A DNA stretch of 64,000 nt from Ostrinia nubilalis (lineage: Eukaryota; Arthropoda; Insecta; Lepidoptera; Crambidae). The stretch's first letter is position 1. Every line of letters begins with the position of its first letter. Positions 56,801 to 64,000 of this stretch are shown one piece after another. The notes under the pieces were generated by a model. That model saw only the letters and a list, made by a program, of their open reading frames with translations. It was not told the DNA's origin and did no database searches. The stretch lies in the NCBI RefSeq assembly GCF_963855985.1, contig NC_087093.1, positions 17,933,001 through 17,997,000 on the forward strand. The letters run 5' to 3'. The position numbers and the translations under genes are program-made.

Positions 56801-59395
56801 GTTGTTAATGTCAGGTAACAAATCGGGGTCCGAGCTTCACTGAGGCAAAATGGATAAGATGAGCCAAAAGACAGCTCTCACTTTTGCACAAGCACAACAT
56901 CCCATAACGAGATGGACAGGATGATAAAGACAAAATATACTAGAATCGTTTGAAGGAACTGGCCCACAACAACACAGCTATGAAAAAACAATTTGTACGT
57001 TTAGGCAGATACGGTAATATTTTATCTCAACTAAGCCTAAAAAGTTCTTTGTAGGTAAAATATATTGTCAAATTATAAGAACCGTTGCTTCAGCTATACA
57101 AGAAATAGGATAGGTCATACTCAGCCAGAAGGCGGCGGCACCACCTGAGCAAATAGTGACATTGCGCAGAAATGTAGGTACCTTTGTACTTGGCAAATAA
57201 CGCTCAAGTCAAGGACGGCTATGGCAAACATTTTATCATCGTCACAGATGCGTGGTTCAGTTAAAATGCAAATGTCCGCAAAAAGTGGGCGATTGATTTC
57301 ACGTGATAAATGTTCGAGGCGGGAACACGCCATCGCGGCATCGGCGTTGAAAACTGGCATTCACGTGCAAACAAAAGTTTAAGCATCATTAATGTTATTA
57401 GCATGTTTGGCATCCAATGAATACACAACCGACTGTTTGTCGTTCATTTTTTATTCATTCCATAATTTCATTGGCATTTTGAAATGGAGTTGACGGAACA
57501 CACAGGAAATACAGAAATGTTAGTTATTAAAAGTAGGTACCTAGGTAATTATCAGGTCATATTAACGTTAGATCCTTGAAATTAGTTTGTGAAGTAGGCA
57601 CTACGATTGGTTTATTCTTCGAAACAATATTTATGAGTTAAAGCCTGAGCCAATAGTACCTATTGGTTATGTTTTCATATCCCAATAGATTAGGCAAATT
57701 GTTTAATTTTTATAAAAGCTAAAACAATATCACTGGACAGACACACAAAATCATTGGATAAGAATGATAATTTGTAAACAAGCCGCAAGTTCTATTAAGT
57801 TGAAAAACTGGATCCATCGACTCCGTCGTACCTGCACGTTGCAAGTCGGTTTTGGCGTTAGAATTAATCGAGTAACCATATTCTGGTACCGCACCCAAGC
57901 GACAGAATGTGCCCGCTCCGCAAGGAAAGTTCTGGGCGATAGTAAAAAAGGTTATCACTCATACGAGCCCGCACTATTCGCGCCACTAAGATAGCGCTGT
58001 AAAACCTCACCTAAATAAATAGCTAAAGTAATGTGTACGTCGGGATCTTGCGTCAGGCAATCATTTCTAGCTTACGTAATTATAGGTAGCCATAGCTTTT
58101 CTGTTGCTGGTTTGTGGAAAATAATGTAACAACTTGTAGTTTACTGCGATTGCTGTCTGCTTAAGGCAAAAAGCAAGCAGAATTTTACCATTACCTGGGT
58201 CAGTTAGAGCGCAAAAATGAGAGCCGAGTTGGTAGACGTTAATGTGTGTGACATTACTTGACTTGCAAATATCTTTTCCTAGACTAAGACAGATCTAGCA
58301 CTAAATTCCTGTGAAAAGCTAAATTGAGGTAATATGTAAAAACTTAGCTGTGCTCTATGTAGTACTAGATATCTTACGCATAAATACACTTTCTTTAAAA
58401 ACTAAAGATTCGATTAAGTACTTGTCTTGCTTGAAGGTGAAATGATATCCTTTGGTGTAACAATTTTATTGCATAATACCTAGCTAGTGGCAAATGAAAA
58501 ACTTGACAAAGATAATGGACACGTAATAAGGCGGTTGGCTCGCAAGACTATAATTTTGAACGGACGCCAATTGCACCTTCCTTTTAATAAGTAATAACGT
58601 ACAAACCACAAGGGTGACATTCATGGGGGCGATGTATACGACTGAATGAATATTTTTCTGTTCCTATTGAAATAGATATAAAGATTTAAGAGTTGTAAAT
58701 ATCTGCCGACCATAGTACAAGATTTGTTCAGTTGGAACTACTTGCAAGGCATATTAATTCTCCTTACTTTATTAAAATTCAATCAATTTAAAAAAGTTCA
58801 TAAATCTAGAAATTATGTTAAGTGAAGTGAAAGCATGGATGGAAATGTCTAGAAGAAAATTATGAGTAATACAGTTGATAATAATATGTTTAATCCAGTC
58901 CATGTAGCGTTATCATTGGAAGTGGAAAAGTTTAATAAGATAACAAGTTGCATGCATGTGAGCGGTCTAATAAAATACTGTAAGGGGGCAGCTACACAAT
59001 ACCACAAAGCGTAAAAATCGTTCGTGCGACGCGGAACGGCTGTAACAGATATAATAGAAGGCTGGGGAAATTAGGACAGCTACTCACGGCTGTTGAAGAA
59101 ATTACGGCAATTGATTTCATAAATAACTTATAGAAGGAGAAAAACGGAAGAAGCACCCAATTACTGTAGGTTTCCCAAGTGCAACCGTATCACCGCATTT
59201 CTCTTAGAAAATGTGTTTCTAGAAAAAGAAGTTAAAGTGAATTTAATAAAAAAGAGGATGTACAATCCCTTCTTGAAAATATTAGCCCTATGGTAGATAT
59301 AGTATCTTAAGGCATTGGGCGATATTTTCAAGCCGGTTTATATTGCTGCGCGGGCGCACTCGTGTGCTCTCGGCCTATCGCGATAGCGGCCAGAC
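53900..59395. other. upstream region; nothing firmly recognised
   Basis: AT-rich. A GC-rich block at 54850-54990, an ORF pair at 55459-55716 and a donor-bearing MKSIAVISSTA-like ORF start at about 59087-59120 (minus) were looked at, but none could be supported as a gene. Confidence 0.4.
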
Positions 59396-59608
59396 TGCAC
59401 GACTAGGGTATGCAAAACCGAAAGTTTATCAAAAACCGATTTTTTTTTCGGTTTCCAAGAAAAAAAACCGGTTTTCGGTTTTTAATCGGTTATTATCGTT
59501 CTATTTTTTTTTCAATCAACTAGTAGTTACATACAGCGATTTGTTACGTCCTGTCCGTTTTGTGTTAGATTAGGTACATTATTTAAAAGAGGGTTATAAC
59601 AGTTTTGA

Positions 59609-59670
59609 TAAATTTAGCTTATTCATTAGGCATTATAGGCACATAATGCATAATGAATAAGCTAAATTTA
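59609..59670. repeat. 20-bp perfect hairpin inside the hAT element
   Basis: TAAATTTAGCTTATTCATTA (59609-59628) and its inverse (59651-59670), with a further GCATTAT/ATAATGC pair in the loop. Confidence 0.8.
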
Positions 59671-59823
59671 ACTCAAGGGATGGTAGTTTATCTCCATTGT
59701 ACGTAATAATTGTCAACGAATACGTTTTTAAAATTCATTACTCTGTCGGTTTAGTATTTTGTTAATTACCACCATGTACGTAATGTACATCAAAAACGTA
59801 TTTGTATACAATTACTATTGATA

Positions 59824-59969
59824 TAAGCAATATCTTAAATTAAAAAGTATAATAAAATGTAAAAAGCTTTATTTGTGAACGTTAGGTGATTACGATTGAT
59901 ATTTTAAGCAATATCTTAAATTAAAAAGTAGAATAAAATGTAAAAAGCTTTATTTGTGAACGTTAGGTG
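59824..59969 (+). repeat. direct duplication, 65 bp at 81-bp spacing
   Basis: TAAGCAATATCTTAAATTAA to GTGAACGTTAGGTG occurs at 59824-59888 and 59905-59969 with one or two differences, inside the hAT element. Confidence 0.85.
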
Positions 59970-60476
59970 GTATTTCTGACAAATTTCAATACACTAAGTA
60001 TTACAGTAATAAGCTTCTGCAGATATCGCAAATAAATGAGATTCAATGTTCAAAACAATTCAGAAATAAAAACTGTTCAATTCACTCACACATAGGTTAA
60101 TTATTCACTGCAATAATCACCAACTATCTGAATCGCGGGGTGGGTCATGTCAGGTGGCGGTCGCGGGCGGTACGAGTCTTAAATAATTATCGGGGATTCC
60201 CCGTTCAAAGGTAAACGACGGAGTAACCAAGTGACAATGTTGCCAAGTTATAAATTGTAAAATAACCAAATATTCGTCAAATATCAAAATACCCAGGTTA
60301 TATTATAATAAAATGATATTGCTTATTTAAGGAATTTGTTACATGTATACAGATAGAAAAACCGATTTAAATCCGGGTTTCGATTTTTAAAACCGGTTTT
60401 AGAATTCGTCGAAAAAGGGCGGTTTTTCCGATTTTTCGGTTTCCGATTAACCGGTTTTGCATTCCCTATGCACGAC

Positions 60477-63400
60477 GCGCGATAAGTGCTCGCGGTAGGG
60501 GAGCATACTATTACATGCCTGAAATTGTATACCACGCAAAATCAGCGTTTTTATAAAGAAAACGTCGACGCGATTCTTGGAATTTGGTGATTTCAGAGTT
60601 AAAAGATTTTTTTTACCAACTTAAGAGGTAGACAGAGGGCAAGACAGTCATCGACAACAGGTGTCAATCCATTTCAAGAGATAAACATTCTTAAAATTCC
60701 AATTCGCCACTGACAACGTTGAAATCAAAATCGGTAAGGAAGTAAAAGAAATAATTAAATAACATCATATTATTGATTTCAGTTTAGTAACTTGAACTGA
60801 TATCTGGAATCCCAGCACAAAGAACACTTTATGCATTCCCAAGACAAATATGAAAGAGGCTACTGTTCTCCAAGATTTAATGCTACAATAATGACTCCTG
60901 CTGACATACGTCGTTAACCATCGACGTGGACAATCAGCCATACGCCGCGACTCTAATGTCCTTATAAACGCGCTTCATTGTTTCACGGTCAAAATTAACC
61001 GGGTTGTCATGTGCCCTTCAGAAATGGGAGCGTCAGGATGTTACAGAACATCTACTTGGGAAAAAACGCGTTCGGTGACGCTTTAAATAGGTAGGTACAC
61101 TCCACACTAGCTTGTGTTACAAAAGAAGCTGCAATCTTTACCAGTAAACTGAAGGGTGAAGCGAAGTCAATAATAATACTAGCTCCATCTATTGTAGAAT
61201 AACATTAGGTTAAAATAAAACATACAGAATTCAAATAGTTAATTAGCCTTCTATTCTGTATTTAGCGAATACACATAGGCATCGTGTCTCACGTGTCAGT
61301 CCGTCTCATTAAAATAAGTTGCTTACTTTCATGACAAGATCGTCAAGTCTGTATTTTTGTAACCGCCCTTAGAGTTAAATAGTGCGATTTGCGAGCATTA
61401 CGCTAAAACGCTGCGTGTCCGCGCCTCAAGGAACTGCCATTGTTCCGATCAAAGTACAAGGAACCTTTTGTCTTCAGAGCGTTATATTGCAGCAGCATCA
61501 CCAAATAAAGGAACACTGAGCAACAGAATTTTACATTGTCTCTCTGCAATTCATGTTGAAGAAAAGCATGGAATTGACTGAATGTACGGGATAAGACAAA
61601 AATGACACTCCCTAACTTGTCTAAAAATTATTCGGAAGCTCAAATAGCAAAAATACAAAATTCTACAAATGCAAAATATTGAAAAAGAACCGAAAGCCAA
61701 TCCACAACTTCTAATAAAAACCAGTTAAGACTAAAATATAAACAATATAAAACTAGTTTTGTCTGAAATGGCAGTTGCTAATTTATGGCAAATGTTTCTC
61801 ATCATTAAACAACTTTTGAGTGAATTCCTAAAAAGGGCACAAAACTTACATAAAGATTAAAATTATGGAACTAAGATTAACTTCGTTACATAAACCAAAA
61901 TATTTTGTCTATAAAATTAAAATTGAACGGTAATTCCGAAAAATAGTATTTATAAACACGTCGCGGTTCACCACCTATCAACTGTTGATAAATTGTGTAT
62001 GTTTGTGCATGTTGTTTGACCTTTAACTGTACAGCCATGTTTATCTCGCTAGTTTTGTTTATTTATTCAATTGATAACGCTTTTTATATAAACAATAAAA
62101 TATAATTACAGTTATTGCAGATAATAATAATAAATATTTATATTAACACAAATAAAAGAAGAAAGTAATTTATATTATATTACTATAAAAAGATAATAAT
62201 AAAAAATTAAAATTATTAAAATTTAGGGTGACTTAAACGTACCGTAATGAGTAGACATGTGGGCTCACAACAACTACCGAAAAGGTACGAAGTACGAAAC
62301 GAATCTTAAGATTTATTGACATGATTACCTAATAAGACTAAAAAGAAAAAGAAAAAGAAATAATAAGAAACCATAACATTATTTCTTCTTTCTCTCAAAC
62401 TACAAATAAAATAAAACAAAAGAAATGAAATGAGAAATGACTAATGGTCAACCTGTATTAGCTATTGTCAAATAGTTTATTAATAGTACTAAGATAGTAA
62501 CGCGCCTACCATTGTGGGTACTCGAGTGGATTTGATAACACGGCTTATTATTTTGAGACTCAGATTGACACTCAAAACAACTGCACATCCTGCTGAAGTG
62601 ACCAAACCCAGGATAACGATAACACGAGATAAGGCCTATGATGTCAGGTTTGTAAAGAAAACAAAGGATATTCTAATCATAATACACGGTTTAGTTTTAG
62701 AGGCTACAGAGCTAGTTACCGTCTCTACCTGTCTCTAATGTAGACAAGTTAAGATCTCTACCTGTCTCTAATATGTAGACTATCAGGCGTTGAAAACTAA
62801 GATGATGAAAAAATTGACAAAAAAGTTCTCTAGATGAAAGAAGGGAATTTGGAAGGGCGTGGTAGCTCCTGGCTCCGATTTAAAAAAAATATGAAGGGCA
62901 ATTAGATAAGTTGTCAATCAATCAAAAGGGTTATGAACCCTTATGATTATGGAAGAAGATGATAAAAGCTCCCAATCACTATTTTTGTAAAATCAGCTGA
63001 CATGATGTCATACCACACAAACAGATACTCAATGTACGTGATGATAAAACATTGTTTATAATTCGGTTACGTATTCATTGCTAACTTTATTAACTGCTGT
63101 ATTTTCTAAAAACAAATGCCATGACAGTGAACTCCTGATAGTCTGATAGCAGGCAAGAAGTGTGTCGTCATTGTTTTGACAAAATAAACGCATTGAACCC
63201 TGAATCAACGCCTGATCATTGGGAGTTAATATAAGCAAAAGCTTATCTGGACCTTGAGTGTGATGTAACCTGTAGTATTGCAGATTCCTATTATTATGGT
63301 AGGTTAGGTTTAGGATATTCATATTGTAGTAATCTCTGAACAGAGCTCGAGGTATTTCTATAGTCTATAATACAACTAGCAACAATAAGAGGGGGATAAA

Positions 63401-64000
63401 CATTAACTAACATCAAGATTAATGCAATAAATGCGTGAGAAACCCTTGAATAGAGCAATCGACTTCAGAAGCTGGTAGACGAAAAAGGCAAAAACAATAA
63501 TTAACAGCGTGGACTAGCGATGGACGCTTTTATTAAAAATAATATCAATTGCAATCCCTTAAACTGCAGCGAATTAAAGGTAGATTTTAAACTTCTCTCA
63601 AGTTCGTCTGTTTGTCAGAAAATAGCGCAAGAGCAGCTCAGTGTATTTCAATGATACTTTCACCGAGACAGCTTAGCGCCAGCTTAAAACTTGCGCTCTT
63701 CTTATCCCGTCCGGCTCCCGCGGGACGCTAACTAGGTCGCAGCCGCCTACAGCAGCTAAATGGAATTATTCAAATAATCCAGCAGCTATCAAACTCCTGT
63801 CTGCTGTTCGGCCGGCGGAAAAATTCAACAACTACGAAATAATTTATGCTGCCGTCGCAAAACGCGCCTATTGGTGGATATCGTTTAATAGGAACAACGC
63901 CTATAATAACTTTGTGAGGCGTGTGTCATCTTAAAATGTAGACAAGATAGGTATGTCTCAGTGAATGGTAACAGCATTGTTGTGTTCCGGCAGTTATAGG
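60477..64000. other. no gene recognised
   Basis: AT-rich to the window end. ORFs 62514 (plus) and 63056 (minus) have no motif. A short duplication CTCTACCTGTCTCTAAT (about 62724 and 62757) and a (AAAAAG)n-like run near 62340 are the only structure seen. Confidence 0.45.

Larger units (their letters stand above)
59404..60468. mobile_element. hAT-like non-autonomous element, 1.07 kb
   Basis: Flanked by the perfect 8-bp duplication TGCACGAC (59396-59403, 60469-60476). Ends TAGGGTATGCAAAACCG and, inverted, TAGGGAATGCAAAACCG. Subterminal arrays of AAACCG/CGGTTT motifs at both ends. No transposase; ORFs 59343 and 60323 are only the ends. Confidence 0.85.

Noticed and set aside
59087..59160. Minus-strand MKSIAVISSTA start before a GTGAGT donor, resembling a signal-peptide exon
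   Set aside because: Single short exon without any partner in the window; too little to call.

Overview
The window reads as nuclear DNA of a moth or butterfly. It is AT-rich and almost gene-empty, with a few very GC-rich short exons far apart. It also carries repeat families typical of Lepidoptera: RTE-type LINEs ending in (ATG)n, the dispersed repeat starting ACTAGC..CCGCCCGCG, THAP-bearing and hAT/Harbinger miniature elements, and piggyBac remnants. No bacterial features, rRNA or tRNA genes, or CRISPR were seen. Assignment to Lepidoptera rests on these families as recalled, not on a database search.

The main host gene I can support lies on the minus strand over about 41 kb. Its parts are a CCAAT-box, GC-rich 5' exon (ends at 53788), a 51-nt exon with the likely start codon (43930-43980), and coding exons at 27460-27566, 20718-20912, 19713-19895 and 13067-13147. 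All splice phases agree. The coding parts sum to 594 nt, a 197-residue acidic/basic, proline-rich protein that I do not recognise. A second possible first exon is at 36856-36921. A further minus-strand exon candidate with a strong acceptor is at 8069-8559 (alternative end or separate gene). Two small phase-matched plus-strand exons (47162-47361) sit inside the large first intron.

The rest is mostly nested mobile DNA. 1-810 is a deleted piggyBac-like element. 1006-3265 is a four-layer nest: dispersed repeat, long-inverted-repeat element, hAT element, miniature element. 4246-6140 has tandem duplications and RTE ends. 10742-14495 has a Jockey-like LINE end, RTE fragments sharing one 13-bp target site three times, a THAP miniature element and a perfect 50-bp hairpin. 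19376-20522 is a run of miniature elements around coding exons. 28490-31184 has inverted dispersed repeats enclosing a LanC-like (LANCL) exon fragment in the loop of a 168-bp inverted repeat, and a G-rich minisatellite. 38787-43366 is a hAT element holding an RTE LINE, which holds a THAP element, which holds a TA-flanked miniature element. 44838-46765 has a Harbinger-like element and a 127-bp inverted repeat. 59396-60476 is another hAT element.

Stretches not listed otherwise are AT-rich intron or intergenic DNA in which I could recognise nothing.
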